A stretch of DNA of 64,000 bases from Jannaschia donghaensis (lineage in GTDB: Bacteria; Pseudomonadota; Alphaproteobacteria; Rhodobacterales; Rhodobacteraceae). The DNA lies in assembly GCF_001403795.1 (NCBI RefSeq), contig NZ_CXSU01000012.1, forward strand, positions 546,216 to 610,215, given 5' to 3'. The notes below the pieces were generated by a model. That model saw nothing but the letters and a program-made list of their open reading frames with translations, was not told the DNA's origin and ran no database searches. Of the stretch, positions 41,141 through 50,481 are shown piece by piece. Every line of letters begins with the position of its first letter. Position 1 is the stretch's first letter. The position numbers were made by a program, and so were the translations under genes.

Positions 41141-41586
41141 TGAATTTGCCCCTCGCGGTTTTCGGGATGGGCCTTGGCACTGGGGATGCCGTGGCGCAGC
41201 GGCGGAACGACGATATCGGCGATCATCCACTCCGCCCCTTCGTGGACCAGGACCATTTCGCAATTATACGGGTCGGTCAGGTAGTTCCCGCCCCGCAGGA
41301 TGTATGTCCAATGCCCGCCGGTGATCCGATGGCGGTCCAGCGGGTCGAAGCTGGCATGCTCGCACACCCGGTGATAGCCGGTCGCGCCAAGCCCATCCAG
41401 GTGATCGCGGAACCGGGCCGCCATGACAGCGAAATCGTCGGGGCCGTCGTATTGCCGGTTGCCGTCGGAAAATCGGATGATGTGGGGAAAGCGGTTCACG
41501 GCAATAATGGTCTCATAATCGCGGTCCCACAGCGCACGGGACACCAGGTCGAGGTGTGCCTGATAGATGTCCCGTGCGTCTTGCAT
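41137..41586 (-). CDS. Fad-operon paralogue 1 (NTF2-like fold, unknown function)
   Basis: A 149-residue protein of the same family. It shows IYQAHLDLVSRALWDRDYETIIAVNRFPHIIRF, FRDHLDGLGATGYHRVCEHASFDPLDRHRITGGHWTYILRGGNYLTDPYNCEM and EWMIADIVVPPLR. The ATG at 41586 overlaps the fadA stop by one base (TGATG), and its stop overlaps paralogue 2. It is thus strongly linked to fatty acid oxidation. A thioesterase- or isomerase-like role of the NTF2 type is conceivable, but there is no evidence beyond fold-like pattern and context. Confidence 0.82.
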   Translation of the reverse strand: MQDARDIYQAHLDLVSRALWDRDYETIIAVNRFPHIIRFSDGNRQYDGPDDFAVMAARFRDHLDGLGATGYHRVCEHASFDPLDRHRITGGHWTYILRGGNYLTDPYNCEMVLVHEGAEWMIADIVVPPLRHGIPSAKAHPENREGQIQ

Positions 41587-42797
41587 CAGACGCGCTCGAT
41601 GATGGTGGCGGCGCCCATACCGGATGCGACGCAGAGCGTGGCAAGACCCGTGCCCTTGCCGGTCCGCTCCAACTCATCCAGCAGGGTGCCGATGATGATC
41701 GCGCCGGATGCGCCAAGGGGGTGCCCCATCGCGATGGCCCCGCCGTTCACGTTGACCTTCGCGTGATCGACATCGAACGCCTGCATGAAGCGCAGCACGA
41801 CCGAGGAGAATGCCTCGTTCACTTCGAACAGGTCGATGTCGTCGATGGACATGCCCGAATCCGCCAAAATCTTCTGCGTGGCCGGGACGGGACCGGTCAG
41901 CATGATGGTCGGATCGGTCCCGATCTTGGCGGTGGCGCGGATGCGCGCGCGGGGCGTCAGGCCCCATTTTTCCCCGAATTCCTTATTGCCGATCAGGACC
42001 CCGGCAGCGCCGTCCACGATGCCGGATGAATTGCCTGCGGTGTGGATGTGGTTGATGCGCTCAAGGTGCGGGTATTTCATCATGGCGATCTTGTCGAAGC
42101 CGGGCATGGTGGTGCCCATCGCCTCGAACGCGGCGTTCAGGCTGCCCAGCGACTGCATGTCGGTGCCCGGCCGGATGTATTCGTCGTGATTCAAGATGGT
42201 CAGGCCGTTGATGTCCCGAACCGGCAGGATCGACTTGTCGAAGCGCTTATCCTCCCAGGCGGCGACGGCGCGCTTCTGGCTTTCGACGGCCAGGGCGTCC
42301 GCGTCGTCGCGGGTGAAGCCGTATTCGGTGGCGATGATGTCGGCCGAAATGCCCTGGGGCACGAAATAGCTGTCCATCGCGATCGACGGATCGACCGCGA
42401 TCGCCGCGCCGTCGGACCCCATGGGCACACGGGACATGCATTCGACGCCGCCCGCGATATAGCCCATGCCCGCGCCGCCGCGGACCTGGTTGGCGGCCAG
42501 GTTCACCGCCTCCATGCCCGACGCGCAGAACCGGTTGATCGACAAGCCGGGGATGCGTTCGTCCAGACCCGACGCAAGAACGGCCGTCCGTGCCAGGCAT
42601 CCGCCCTGTTCCATCACCTGCGTGGCGTTGCCCCAGATCACGTCTTCGACCGCGTGCCCCTCGAATCCGTTGCGGTCCTTCAGCGCATCCAGCACGCCGG
42701 CCGACAGGCGCGCGGCGGTCACCTCGTGCAGCGATCCGTCCTTGCGGCCCTTGCCGCGGGGCGTTCGGATCGCGTCGTAGATATAGGCTTCGGTCAT
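41586..42797 (-). CDS. fadA: Acetyl-CoA C-acyltransferase (3-ketoacyl-CoA thiolase)
   Basis: A 403-residue thiolase, the last step of beta-oxidation. The nucleophile is Cys91 in NRFCASGMEAVN. Other active-site blocks are VNEAFSSVV, GGAIAMGHPLGASGA (His) and CVASGMGAA (the second Cys). ATG 42797 follows GGAGAAC. It is in the operon after a GST gene and is translationally linked to paralogue 1. Together with fadB and the acyl-CoA dehydrogenase it covers all steps from acyl-CoA onward. Confidence 0.96.
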   Translation of the reverse strand: MTEAYIYDAIRTPRGKGRKDGSLHEVTAARLSAGVLDALKDRNGFEGHAVEDVIWGNATQVMEQGGCLARTAVLASGLDERIPGLSINRFCASGMEAVNLAANQVRGGAGMGYIAGGVECMSRVPMGSDGAAIAVDPSIAMDSYFVPQGISADIIATEYGFTRDDADALAVESQKRAVAAWEDKRFDKSILPVRDINGLTILNHDEYIRPGTDMQSLGSLNAAFEAMGTTMPGFDKIAMMKYPHLERINHIHTAGNSSGIVDGAAGVLIGNKEFGEKWGLTPRARIRATAKIGTDPTIMLTGPVPATQKILADSGMSIDDIDLFEVNEAFSSVVLRFMQAFDVDHAKVNVNGGAIAMGHPLGASGAIIIGTLLDELERTGKGTGLATLCVASGMGAATIIERV

Positions 42798-42817
42798 GGT
42801 GTTCTCCGGGGGGTATT

Positions 42818-43450
42818 TCAGGCGCGGTCGCTGGGGCGTCCGGGCATCAGGTCATAGGGATGTTTCCAGCCGGGCAGGGCGGCGATGCGCCCCAGCCAGG
42901 CGTCGATGGCGGGGTATTCGGTGCGGTCGAACCCAAAGGGTTCGGGGTAGTAAAGGTATCCACAGCACGACAGATCGGCGTTGGTCACGCCGTCGCCGAC
43001 GATCCAGGCGCGTCCGTCCAGGTGGCGGTTCAAGGTGTCATAGGCGGATTTCAGGCGGGCCTGGGTGAAGGCGATCACCTCGGCGGGCCGTTTGTCTTCG
43101 GGCAGGAAGTTCATCAGGAACCGCAGCATTCCGGCCTGCGACGACAATTTGTGATTGTCCCACAGGACCCAGCGCAGCACTTCCAGATGTTCGCCCGGCG
43201 CGCCGCCATGTTTGCCGGTTTTTTCGGTGACATAGGCCTGGATCGCTCCCGATTGCGACAAGCGGATATCGCCGTCCACCAGAACGGGAGCCTCGCCCAT
43301 GCCGTTTTCCGCGCGCCATTCGGGGGTGCGGGCCTGACCGCCGAAGAAATCGACGAACACCGGCTGCCAGTCGACGCCCGCCAGTTCCAGCGCCAGCGCC
43401 GCCTTGTAGCTGTTCCCGCTTTCACCGAAGCAGTGCAATTCCATCGTCAT
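42818..43450 (-). CDS. Glutathione S-transferase family protein
   Basis: A 210-residue GST-fold protein. The thioredoxin-like N-terminal domain has ESGNSYKAALALELAG, APVLVDGDIRLSQSGAIQAYVTEKTG (cis-proline and the ES/QSGAI glutathione-binding motif), then an all-helical C-terminal domain with WIVGDGVTNADLSCCGYL. ATG 43450 follows GGAGG. It lies between the small protein and fadA in the beta-oxidation operon. A role may be protection against reactive acyl or aldehyde compounds; that is inference. Confidence 0.88.
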   Translation of the reverse strand: MTMELHCFGESGNSYKAALALELAGVDWQPVFVDFFGGQARTPEWRAENGMGEAPVLVDGDIRLSQSGAIQAYVTEKTGKHGGAPGEHLEVLRWVLWDNHKLSSQAGMLRFLMNFLPEDKRPAEVIAFTQARLKSAYDTLNRHLDGRAWIVGDGVTNADLSCCGYLYYPEPFGFDRTEYPAIDAWLGRIAALPGWKHPYDLMPGRPSDRA

Positions 43451-43491
43451 GGTGCCTCCTCCCGAAGCGCCGGTCTGGTGGAGAGAGCCTG

Positions 43492-43710
43492 TCAGCTCTT
43501 CTCCTGTCGTCTTGCCAGCATCGCCTTATGCAGTTGCAGGCGGTGGGGCAGGTTGTCGCCGTTGGTCACGCTTTCGAAGTTTTCGAACAGGAACGACAAC
43601 GCCTCTCCTTCGTCCAGCCCTGCCTCGCCTGCGAATTTTTTCAAACGTCTATATCCGGCTTCGGACATTTGCGCCGGAAAGCGGCGGGTAAGGCGTTGGG
43701 CACGGGCCAT
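43492..43710 (-). CDS. Small basic protein in the beta-oxidation operon
   Basis: A 72-residue protein, basic at the start (MARAQRLTRRFPAQMSEAGYRRLKKFAGEAGL) with a helical middle (DEGEALSFLFENFES) and a basic end. I chose ATG 43710 with GGAG upstream. An ATG 18 codons earlier would overlap the acyl-CoA dehydrogenase gene and lacks a ribosome binding site. The start region looks like a ribbon-helix-helix N-terminus (RFPAQMSEAGYRRLKKFA), which is a tentative thought. Between the acyl-CoA dehydrogenase and GST genes. Confidence 0.68.
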   Translation of the reverse strand: MARAQRLTRRFPAQMSEAGYRRLKKFAGEAGLDEGEALSFLFENFESVTNGDNLPHRLQLHKAMLARRQEKS

Positions 43711-43760
43711 CGATACTCCGGTGTTCTGTCGACCCATCATGGGCCGACAGAACGGGATCG

Positions 43761-45539
43761 TCAAAAGGCGGTCGACTCCAGCGCCATCACGGTTTCGGGA
43801 CCAGTTTCGATCCGGGCCAGATGCATCTTCGTCGCCGGCAGTTGACGCGCCATGTAGTAGCGGCCCGTCGCGATCTTGGCTTCCAGAAAATCGCGGTCAG
43901 CCCCGTCTTCCTTGAGCGCCTCGCCCGCGGCCTTGGCCATCTTGGCCCACATCAGGCCCAACGCGACATGACCGAACATGGTCATGAAGTCGTAAGATCC
44001 CGACAGGGCCGCGTTCGGGTTCTTCATGCCGTTCTGCATGAAATACATGCCGGCGGCCTGCAGATCCTTCGACGCGGCCTTGAGCGGTTCCAGATAGCCC
44101 GCCTTGAGGACTTCGTCGTCGGCGTTGTCCTTGCAGAAGGATTTCACCATGTCGAAGAAGGCCATGACGTGCTTGCCGCCGTCCTGCGCCAGCTTGCGCC
44201 CCACAAGGTCGAGCGCCTGAACGCCGTTGGCCCCTTCGTAGATCATCGCAATCCGGGCGTCGCGGGCGAATTGGGACATGCCCCATTCCTCGATATAGCC
44301 GTGGCCGCCATAGACCTGCTGCGCGTTGGTTGCCATCTCGAAGCCCTTGTCGGTCAGGAACCCCTTGATGATCGGCGTCAGCAGCGAGATCAGGCCATCG
44401 GCGTCCTTGTCCTCGTTGCGGTGGGCGCGGTCGATCATCATCGCACCCCAGAACACGAAAGCGCGCGCGCCTTCCACGAAGGACTTCTGGTCCATCAGGT
44501 TGCGACGGATATCGGGATGCACGATCAGCGGATCGGCGGGGCCGTCGGGGTTCTTGGTGCCCGTGACGTCGCGCCCCTGAAGGCGGTCGATCGCATATGC
44601 CAACGCGTTCTGATACGCGATCTCGCCTTGGGCGTACCCTTGCAGACCCACACCCAGCCGTGCCTCGTTCATCATGGTGAACATGGCGCGCATGCCTTTG
44701 TGCGCATCGCCCAGCAGATATCCCTCGGCCTCGTCATAGTTCATGACGCAGGTGGAATTGCCGTGGATGCCCATCTTCTCCTCGATCTTGCCGACCGAGA
44801 CACCGTTGCGCGCGCCGAGGTTGCCATCCTCGTCCACCAGCACCTTGGGCACGATGAAGAGCGAGACGCCCTTAATGCCTTCGGGGCCGTCCTTGATCTT
44901 GGCAAGAACCAGATGGACGATGTTGTCGGCCATGTCGTGGTCGCCGGCGGAGATGAAGATCTTCTGGCCGGTGATCTTATACGACCCGTTATCCTGGGGT
45001 TCGGCCTTGGTGCGCATCAGACCCAGGTCGGTGCCGCAATGCGGCTCCGTCAGGTTCATGGTGCCGGTCCATTCGCAGGTGACCATCTTGGGCAGCCACT
45101 TCGCCTTCTGCGCGTCCGTGCCGTGGGCGTGGATCGCGGAATAGGCCCCATGGGTCAGGCCCTGGTACATGTTGAAGGCCATGTTGGCCGACGACAGGAT
45201 CTCGCCCACGCCGGTCTGCATCAGATAGGGCAGGCCCTGGCCGCCATATTCTTCATCGCAGTCCAGCGCGGTCCAGCCGCCGTCGCGGACCTGGTCGAAG
45301 GCTTCCTTGAAGCCGTCGGGGGTGCGCACGATGCCGTTTTCCAGAACGCAGCCCTGCGTGTCGCCGACGGCGTTGAGGGGGTGCAAGACGTCCTGCGCCA
45401 GCTTGCCGGCCTCCTCCAGAACGGCACCTGTGAAATCGCGGTCCAGTTCCTCGTATCCCGGAATATCCTGGGTCGAAGCCTTCAGAACATCGTGCAGTAC
45501 GAACTGCATGTCCTTCGTCGGAGCGGTATAGCTGGGCAT
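43761..45539 (-). CDS. Acyl-CoA dehydrogenase (long, DmdC/AcdA-like)
   Basis: A 592-residue flavoprotein, longer than ordinary acyl-CoA dehydrogenases because of a C-terminal extension. Motifs include [19 protein letters not shown], the flavin-binding [17 protein letters not shown], a central [23 protein letters not shown] block, and the catalytic-base region [19 protein letters not shown]. The family includes the 3-methylmercaptopropionyl-CoA dehydrogenase DmdC of roseobacters. This copy lies in the fatty acid operon, so an ordinary medium/long-chain acyl-CoA is more likely. It could also be a DMSP-pathway enzyme. ATG 45539 follows AGGAGGA. Confidence 0.93.
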   Translation of the reverse strand: MPSYTAPTKDMQFVLHDVLKASTQDIPGYEELDRDFTGAVLEEAGKLAQDVLHPLNAVGDTQGCVLENGIVRTPDGFKEAFDQVRDGGWTALDCDEEYGGQGLPYLMQTGVGEILSSANMAFNMYQGLTHGAYSAIHAHGTDAQKAKWLPKMVTCEWTGTMNLTEPHCGTDLGLMRTKAEPQDNGSYKITGQKIFISAGDHDMADNIVHLVLAKIKDGPEGIKGVSLFIVPKVLVDEDGNLGARNGVSVGKIEEKMGIHGNSTCVMNYDEAEGYLLGDAHKGMRAMFTMMNEARLGVGLQGYAQGEIAYQNALAYAIDRLQGRDVTGTKNPDGPADPLIVHPDIRRNLMDQKSFVEGARAFVFWGAMMIDRAHRNEDKDADGLISLLTPIIKGFLTDKGFEMATNAQQVYGGHGYIEEWGMSQFARDARIAMIYEGANGVQALDLVGRKLAQDGGKHVMAFFDMVKSFCKDNADDEVLKAGYLEPLKAASKDLQAAGMYFMQNGMKNPNAALSGSYDFMTMFGHVALGLMWAKMAKAAGEALKEDGADRDFLEAKIATGRYYMARQLPATKMHLARIETGPETVMALESTAF

Positions 45540-45587
45540 TGTCTCATCCTCCTAAAGACGGTGCGGGGTGAACCCGCTTATTTCGGC

Positions 45588-45605
45588 GGGGGCGCGAACG
45601 CCCCC
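45588..45605 (-). terminator. Hairpin between merR and acyl-CoA dehydrogenase genes
   Basis: GGGGGCG-CGAA-CGCCCCC is a stable 7-bp hairpin in the 79-base gap after the merR stop. No T-run follows on the minus strand, so it may be an attenuating or stabilising element rather than a full terminator. It would allow merR and the dehydrogenase to be expressed at different levels. Confidence 0.4.
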
Positions 45606-45618
45606 GGTGTTCGGTCCC

Positions 45619-46014
45619 TCAACCGGCCTTGCGGCCCTGTATCTGGTTCATCATCTTGGCACCCCAGCTCAACTGCTCCTCCAGGTCGTCGATCGCGGTG
45701 TCGAGTTCGGCGCGCTGGGCCTTCATCGAGTCCAGACGTTCCTGGCCGATCTCGTAGGAGCGGGCCAGCTGCGTGTACTGATTGTCGCCCAACGTATAGA
45801 GGTCCAACAGCTGCCGGATATCCTCCAGCGAAAAGCCGAAGCGCTTGCCGCGCAGGATCAGCTTGAGCCGCGCGCGATCCCGGCGCGTGAACCAGCGGCG
45901 CTGCCCCTCGCGTTGCGGGAACAGCAGTTCCTTGGCTTCGTAGAACCGAAGCGTGCGGGGCGTGACGTCGAAGGCGTCACACATCTGGCGGATGGTCATC
46001 AAATCGTCGGGCAT
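45619..46014 (-). CDS. MerR-family regulator (copy 1) heading the beta-oxidation operon
   Basis: A 131-residue regulator. The winged-helix domain is MTIRQMCDAFDVTPRTLRFYEAKELLFPQREGQRRWF, with RLKLILRGKRFGFSLEDIRQLLDLY next. A C-terminal coiled coil (ERLDSMKAQRAELDTAIDDLEEQL) should make it a dimer. Members of this branch control fatty acid or branched-chain acyl-CoA degradation. The metal-binding cysteines of metal-sensing MerR proteins are absent. I chose ATG 46014 with AAGGA upstream; the 42 codons before it have no family match. It is followed by the dehydrogenase, and an array of half-sites precedes it. Confidence 0.9.
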   Translation of the reverse strand: MPDDLMTIRQMCDAFDVTPRTLRFYEAKELLFPQREGQRRWFTRRDRARLKLILRGKRFGFSLEDIRQLLDLYTLGDNQYTQLARSYEIGQERLDSMKAQRAELDTAIDDLEEQLSWGAKMMNQIQGRKAG

Positions 46015-46083
46015 CCCGGTTTCCTTTGTCTGCATCGTCGTTGGGGCGCAGATGCGGACGTTGAGAGATCGATACAACCACCG

Positions 46084-46132
46084 GTGACGTTTACGTAAGC
46101 AGGACGTCACGTCATCTATAAGTTGACGTAAC
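46084..46132. promoter_or_regulatory. Array of ACGT half-sites, likely MerR-type operator
   Basis: Within about 50 bases there are five copies of an ACGTMA-like half-site: TGACGT (46085-46090), ACGTAA (46093-46098), ACGTCA (46104-46109), ACGTCA (46109-46114), TGACGT (46124-46129). The first two form an imperfect palindrome TGACGTTTACGTAA, similar to the motif I recall for LiuR-type MerR regulators. It lies 70-120 bases upstream of the merR start, in the operon promoter region. It is the best candidate operator for the MerR pair. Confidence 0.6.
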
Positions 46133-46224
46133 GAATGCAAAGGTAACCCTTGGGCAAGTGAAATTATAAATCTTCATCACGCTGAAGTCTTGGGCAGCTC
46201 CGCTGGAAGGTGCCTCCTCGATGA

Positions 46225-46602
46225 TCAGGTCTTTGAATCGAGTTCCGCCCGGACGCGGTCGCGCAGCGCGGCGAGTTCGGAGATCGCGTCTTCCAGATCG
46301 CGTTTGCGCTCGTCCAGCTCGCGCAGCTGACCCTCCGCCAGATCGATCCAGGCCTGCTTCTGAGTCCGCCCCTCGGGGTCAGCATCGTAGAGTTCTAGCC
46401 ATTGCCGGATCTCCTCCAGCGAAAAGCCGAATTTGCGCCCCCGCAGGATCAGCGTCATCCGCGCCACATCGCGCGCGCCGTAAAACCGGGCACGACCTTC
46501 GCGTGCCGGTGACAGCAGTTCGATGTATTCGTAATGGCGCAGCGTGCGCGGCGTCACATCGAAACGCGCGCACATCTGTTTGAAGTCGATCCTATCGGTC
46601 AT
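46225..46602 (-). CDS. MerR-family regulator (copy 2)
   Basis: A 125-residue protein homologous to copy 1. It has FKQMCARFDVTPRTLRHYEYIELLSPAREGRARFYGARDVARMTLILRGRKFGFSLEEIRQWLELYDAD and a coiled coil (RELDERKRDLEDAISELAALRDRVRAEL). ATG 46602 lies 96 bases from the divergent thioesterase start. It is upstream of the operon-leading copy on the same strand, separated by the half-site array. Two tandem MerR regulators may cross-regulate or form mixed dimers; this is inference. Confidence 0.9.
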   Translation of the reverse strand: MTDRIDFKQMCARFDVTPRTLRHYEYIELLSPAREGRARFYGARDVARMTLILRGRKFGFSLEEIRQWLELYDADPEGRTQKQAWIDLAEGQLRELDERKRDLEDAISELAALRDRVRAELDSKT

Positions 46603-46698
46603 CGCGTCCTCCCCCAAGGCGCAGTCTGGCACGATGACGACGGCTCTGTCTATTGCGTGGCCTTGCGGCAGGGGGCGGGACGCGGCAAGGCTGCTGCC

Positions 46699-47151
46699 AT
46701 GACAGATACGCCCGATCCCGACACCGCCCGCGCCCGCGCCGCCCATCAATTCATCCAGGCTCTGCCGCATTGCCGCGCGCTGTCGATGACGGTGCAGGAT
46801 GTCGGGGCCGGCGAGGCGACGGTCGCCATGCCCTGGTCGGCGCAGATCGTCGGCGACCCGCGCACCGGGGTCGTGCATGGCGGCGCGGTTTCCGCCCTGA
46901 TGGACACAACCGGGGGCGCGGCCGTTCTGTCCCACCCGACGGCCCCGGTTTCGACGGCGACGATGGACCTGCGCATCGATTACATGCGCGCGGCCACGCC
47001 CCACCAGACGATCACGGCCCGCGCCGTGTGCCATCATGTCACGCGGTCGGTCGCCTTCGTGCGGGCCGAAGCCTTCGATGAGGAAACGGACAAGGGCCCG
47101 GTTGCCGTCGCGAACGGGGCCTTCACCCTGGACCGGGGCACGCGCACATGA
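46699..47151 (+). CDS. PaaI-type hotdog thioesterase 1
   Basis: A 150-residue hotdog-fold thioesterase. The signature GVVHGGAVSALMDTTGGAAVL contains the conserved Gly-Gly and Asp of the PaaI/YdiI group, followed by DLRIDYMRAATPHQTITARAVCHH. It hydrolyses acyl-CoA thioesters; the chain is unknown. ATG 46699 has AAGG upstream. The next gene overlaps by four bases, so the pair is co-translated, and the gene diverges from merR copy 2. Confidence 0.88.
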   Translation: MTDTPDPDTARARAAHQFIQALPHCRALSMTVQDVGAGEATVAMPWSAQIVGDPRTGVVHGGAVSALMDTTGGAAVLSHPTAPVSTATMDLRIDYMRAATPHQTITARAVCHHVTRSVAFVRAEAFDEETDKGPVAVANGAFTLDRGTRT

Positions 47152-47651
47152 AGACGCCGGAGCCGATCCAGATCATCAAGCAGCGCCGCGATGCCGCACT
47201 GCACGCCCTGGTGTCGGGTGTGCCCTATATCAAATTCCTCGATATCACTTTCGACCGGCGTGGGGACGAGCTGACCGGTGTTCTGCACTACGACCCCAAG
47301 CTGATCGGCAACCCGATGCTGCCGGCCCTGCACGGCGGGGTCACGGCCGCGTTCCTGGAGGTGACAGCCATCGTCACGCTGTCCTGGGCCCTGATCTGGG
47401 ATGATCTGGAATCCGGGCGGATCGACGGAGAGGCGTTGACGCCCGAAACGCTTCCGCGATTGCCCAAGACGATTGATTTCAGCGTCGATTACCTGCGCGC
47501 GGGCCTGCCGCGCGACGCCTATGCCCGGGCGCGCGTGAACCGCAGCGGGCGACGGTATTCGTCCGTACATGTCGAGGCTTGGCAGGACAATCGCGACCGT
47601 CTGTTCGCCCAGGGAACGGGTCATTTCCTGATGCCCCCGCGCGGGGAATGA
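47148..47651 (+). CDS. PaaI-type hotdog thioesterase 2
   Basis: A 167-residue hotdog protein. It has FLDITFDRRGDELTGVLHYDPKLIGNPMLPALHGGVTAAFLEVTAIVTLSW and KTIDFSVDYLRAGLPRDAYARARVNRSGRRYSSVHVEAW. The catalytic Asp/Glu position after LHGG is Glu. Overlaps thioesterase 1 (ATGA) and the MATE gene (ATGA). The two hotdog proteins may form a heteromeric enzyme, which is inference from overlap. Confidence 0.86.
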   Translation: MKTPEPIQIIKQRRDAALHALVSGVPYIKFLDITFDRRGDELTGVLHYDPKLIGNPMLPALHGGVTAAFLEVTAIVTLSWALIWDDLESGRIDGEALTPETLPRLPKTIDFSVDYLRAGLPRDAYARARVNRSGRRYSSVHVEAWQDNRDRLFAQGTGHFLMPPRGE

Positions 47652-48994
47652 CGCCACCGGATCTGACGAACCGCCGCATCCTGAAGATCGCCGTGCCGGT
47701 CGTGCTGTCGAATGCGACGGTGCCGATTTTGGGGGCGGTCGATACTGGGGTCGTGGGCCAGATGGCGCAGGCCGCTCCGATCGCCGCTGTTGGGGCGGGG
47801 GCGATCATCCTGTCGTCCGTCTACTGGATCTTCGGGTTCTTGCGGATGGGGACGACGGGACTGGCGGCGCAGGCCATCGGGGCCGATGACCGGGCGGAGC
47901 TGGTCGCGCTGCTATCGCGCGCCTTGCTGATCGGCGGGGCGGCGGGTGTCGCCCTGATCGCAGTCCAGGGCGCGATCATGGCCGGGGCCTTCCGCGTGGC
48001 ACCCACGACGCCGGAGGTGGAGGCGCTGGCCCGCGATTACATGTCGATCCGCATCCTTTCGGCACCGGCCGCCATCGCGATCTACGGTATCACCGGCTGG
48101 CTGATCGCGCAGGAACGCACGGGCGCGGTCCTGGTCCTGCAACTGGCGATGAACGGGGCGAACATCGCGCTGGACCTGTGGTTCGTGCTGGGCCTTGGCC
48201 TCGGCGTGCCGGGGGTGGCCTGGGCCACGTTCATCGCGGAATGGACTGGCGTGATCCTGGCCCTTTGGTTTTGCCGCGAGGCCTTCGTCGGCCCGGCATG
48301 GCGCGACCGCGCGCAGATTCTGAATCCCGCGCGCCTGCGCCGGATGGTGGCCGTGAATACCGACATTCTGATCCGGTCGATCCTGTTGCAGGCCACCTTC
48401 GTGTCGTTCCTGTTGACGGGCGGGGTCTTCGGCACCGCGACGCTGGCCGCCAATCAGGTGCTGTTGCAATTCGTCTATATCACGTCCTACGCGCTCGACG
48501 GGTTCGCCTTCGCGGTGGAGGCATTGGTGGGGCGTTTCTTCGGGGCCGGGGACCGCGCGCGGCTGCGCCGGGCGGTCCGGCTGTGTGGGTGGTGGGCGCT
48601 TGGCACGTCCATGGGGCTGGCAGTGTTCTATGGTATCGCGGCCCAACCCTTGATCGAGGTCATGGCCAAGGCCGGGGACGTCCGGGCCGTGGCGGCGGAA
48701 TATCTGCCCTGGGTCTGGCTGATGCCACTTCTGGGGGTCGGGGCGTTCATGCTCGACGGTGTCTTCATCGGCGCGACGCGCACGCGCGATATGCGCAACA
48801 TGACGGTTCTGAGCTTCGTGGTCTATCTTCTGGCCCTGTTCGCGCTTGTCCCGTGGTTGGGCAACCACGGGCTCTGGGCCGCGCTGATGGTGTCGTTCGT
48901 GGTGCGGGGGGGCACGCTGGCGTGGAAATATCCCGCGCTTGTGGACGCAGCCCTTCGCCAGTCTCCGCCTGATCCGGATCCTGTAAAGGCCTAG
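47648..48994 (+). CDS. MATE-family efflux transporter
   Basis: A 448-residue inner-membrane protein with about twelve helices. Typical MATE segments are [23 protein letters not shown] at the start and [42 protein letters not shown] in the second half. This is the DinF-like branch. It exports organic cations or peptides by an ion gradient; the substrate is unknown. ATG 47648 overlaps the thioesterase stop. The stop overlaps the convergent pyrD stop by three bases. Confidence 0.9.
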   Translation: MTPPDLTNRRILKIAVPVVLSNATVPILGAVDTGVVGQMAQAAPIAAVGAGAIILSSVYWIFGFLRMGTTGLAAQAIGADDRAELVALLSRALLIGGAAGVALIAVQGAIMAGAFRVAPTTPEVEALARDYMSIRILSAPAAIAIYGITGWLIAQERTGAVLVLQLAMNGANIALDLWFVLGLGLGVPGVAWATFIAEWTGVILALWFCREAFVGPAWRDRAQILNPARLRRMVAVNTDILIRSILLQATFVSFLLTGGVFGTATLAANQVLLQFVYITSYALDGFAFAVEALVGRFFGAGDRARLRRAVRLCGWWALGTSMGLAVFYGIAAQPLIEVMAKAGDVRAVAAEYLPWVWLMPLLGVGAFMLDGVFIGATRTRDMRNMTVLSFVVYLLALFALVPWLGNHGLWAALMVSFVVRGGTLAWKYPALVDAALRQSPPDPDPVKA

Positions 48995-50031
48995 AGCCAG
49001 CGCTCCCGATCGGTGCCGACGGCCTGTGCCACGGTATCGAAGCCGTCGCGGGCGAGCAGCGCATCGAGGCCCCGCGCGATCTTGCCCGGCAGCGAGATGC
49101 CGCCATAGACCAGTGCGGTATAAAGCTGCACCGCCGTCGCCCCGGCGCGGATCTTGGCGTAGGCCTGCTGCGCGGTGGCGACGCCGCCGACACCGACAAG
49201 TGGCAGATCGGTCAGGGTGGACAGGCGCGCCAGCGTCCGGGTCGATTTCACGAACAACGGCTGACCCGAAAGGCCCCCGGCCTGATCGCGTTGGGACGAC
49301 GCAAGATCGGTCCGGTCCAGCGTCGTGTTGGTGGCGATGATCGCGTCGATGCCGCGCGCCGCACGGGCCACGTCGGCCAAGTCGGTTTCGGTCAGATCGG
49401 GCGCGATCTTCAGAAAAATCGGGATGCGACGAGGCAGGGCGTCGCGGGCCGTGACGACGCCCGCCAGCAGTGCCGCCAAGGCGTCGGCCCCCTGCAGGTC
49501 GCGCAGGCGTTCGGTGTTCGGGCTGCTGACGTTGACGGTGGCGAAATCGATATGGCCGCCGCAGGCCGTTAGGACCCGCGCGAAATCCTCGGCCCGATCG
49601 GCGCTGTCCTTGTTGGCGCCCAGGTTCAGCCCGACAATCGCGCCCTTCGGGCGGTTGGCCAGACGGGCGGCGATCGCCTCCATCCCGTCGTTGTTGAAGC
49701 CGAAACGGTTGATCGCGGCCGCATCCTCGGTCAGGCGGAAAAGGCGGGGTCTGGGGTTGCCGGGCTGGGGCCGGGGGGTCGCCGCGCCGACCTCCAGAAA
49801 TCCGAAGGCGCAGCGGGCGAGGGGGGCAAGCGCCTCGGCATTCTTGTCGAAGCCGGCGGCCAACCCCACGGGGTTCGGCAAGTCCAATCCGGCCAGATCG
49901 GTCCGCAGGCGCGGCGACGTCACGGGGCCGCCGCGCGGGCCCAGCCCCGCATTCAAGGCAGAGAGGGCCAGCCCATGCGCGCGTTCGGGATCGACGCGGC
50001 GCAGAAGGGCCAGCCCCGCCGCTTCGATCAT
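48991..50031 (-). CDS. pyrD: Dihydroorotate dehydrogenase (quinone, class 2)
   Basis: A 346-residue FMN enzyme of pyrimidine synthesis, membrane-associated through its N-terminal helical segment ([26 protein letters not shown]). Motifs include [34 protein letters not shown], the catalytic Ser in [17 protein letters not shown] and [33 protein letters not shown] 50031 overlaps the DUF952 stop by four bases (ATGA). Confidence 0.95.
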   Translation of the reverse strand: MIEAAGLALLRRVDPERAHGLALSALNAGLGPRGGPVTSPRLRTDLAGLDLPNPVGLAAGFDKNAEALAPLARCAFGFLEVGAATPRPQPGNPRPRLFRLTEDAAAINRFGFNNDGMEAIAARLANRPKGAIVGLNLGANKDSADRAEDFARVLTACGGHIDFATVNVSSPNTERLRDLQGADALAALLAGVVTARDALPRRIPIFLKIAPDLTETDLADVARAARGIDAIIATNTTLDRTDLASSQRDQAGGLSGQPLFVKSTRTLARLSTLTDLPLVGVGGVATAQQAYAKIRAGATAVQLYTALVYGGISLPGKIARGLDALLARDGFDTVAQAVGTDRERWL

Positions 50032-50363
50032 GTCAGGCCCGCCGGGAAGTCGTGCGCGCCATCGACCAGCGGCAGCGGTTGCGCCCAGGCCACCTGATCC
50101 ATCCGCAAAGGCGCGTAGAGATGCGGGAATTTTGCCCCGCCGCGCGACTCCTCCCAGCGCAGGTTGTCGGCGACGGCCGCATCCTCCACGCCGATCAGCC
50201 ATAGCCCCTCCGCCTGGGCGAAATGCTTCGCCGCAGTCTCCGCCACCTGGTCGGCGGTGGAGAAGTGGATATAGCCGTCGTCACGGTCGATGGGCGCACC
50301 CAATGTGGTGCCATCGGCCTTGAGCGCCTGCCATTCGGGCGTTTTGAACAATTTGTAGATCAT
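50028..50363 (-). CDS. DUF952 family protein
   Basis: A 111-residue protein of the DUF952 family. It shows [71 protein letters not shown], all characteristic of the family. I chose ATG 50363; an upstream TTG would add 12 residues. It is coupled to pyrD by overlap, an arrangement I have seen in roseobacters. Function is unknown. Confidence 0.88.
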   Translation of the reverse strand: MIYKLFKTPEWQALKADGTTLGAPIDRDDGYIHFSTADQVAETAAKHFAQAEGLWLIGVEDAAVADNLRWEESRGGAKFPHLYAPLRMDQVAWAQPLPLVDGAHDFPAGLT

Positions 50364-50481
50364 GTGAGCGCAGATGCCCCCGACATCCCGCTGCGTCAAG
50401 TCGCGCCGTTGTTATATGGCTTTGACAAGCCGGGGCGACCTGCGCACGATCCGGGTCATCAAACCTAGGGGGTTCAAAGAA

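Noticed and set aside
43821-45866. Plus-strand frame opposite the acyl-CoA dehydrogenase
   Set aside because: Shadow frame; His/Val/Gly-rich and without start signal.
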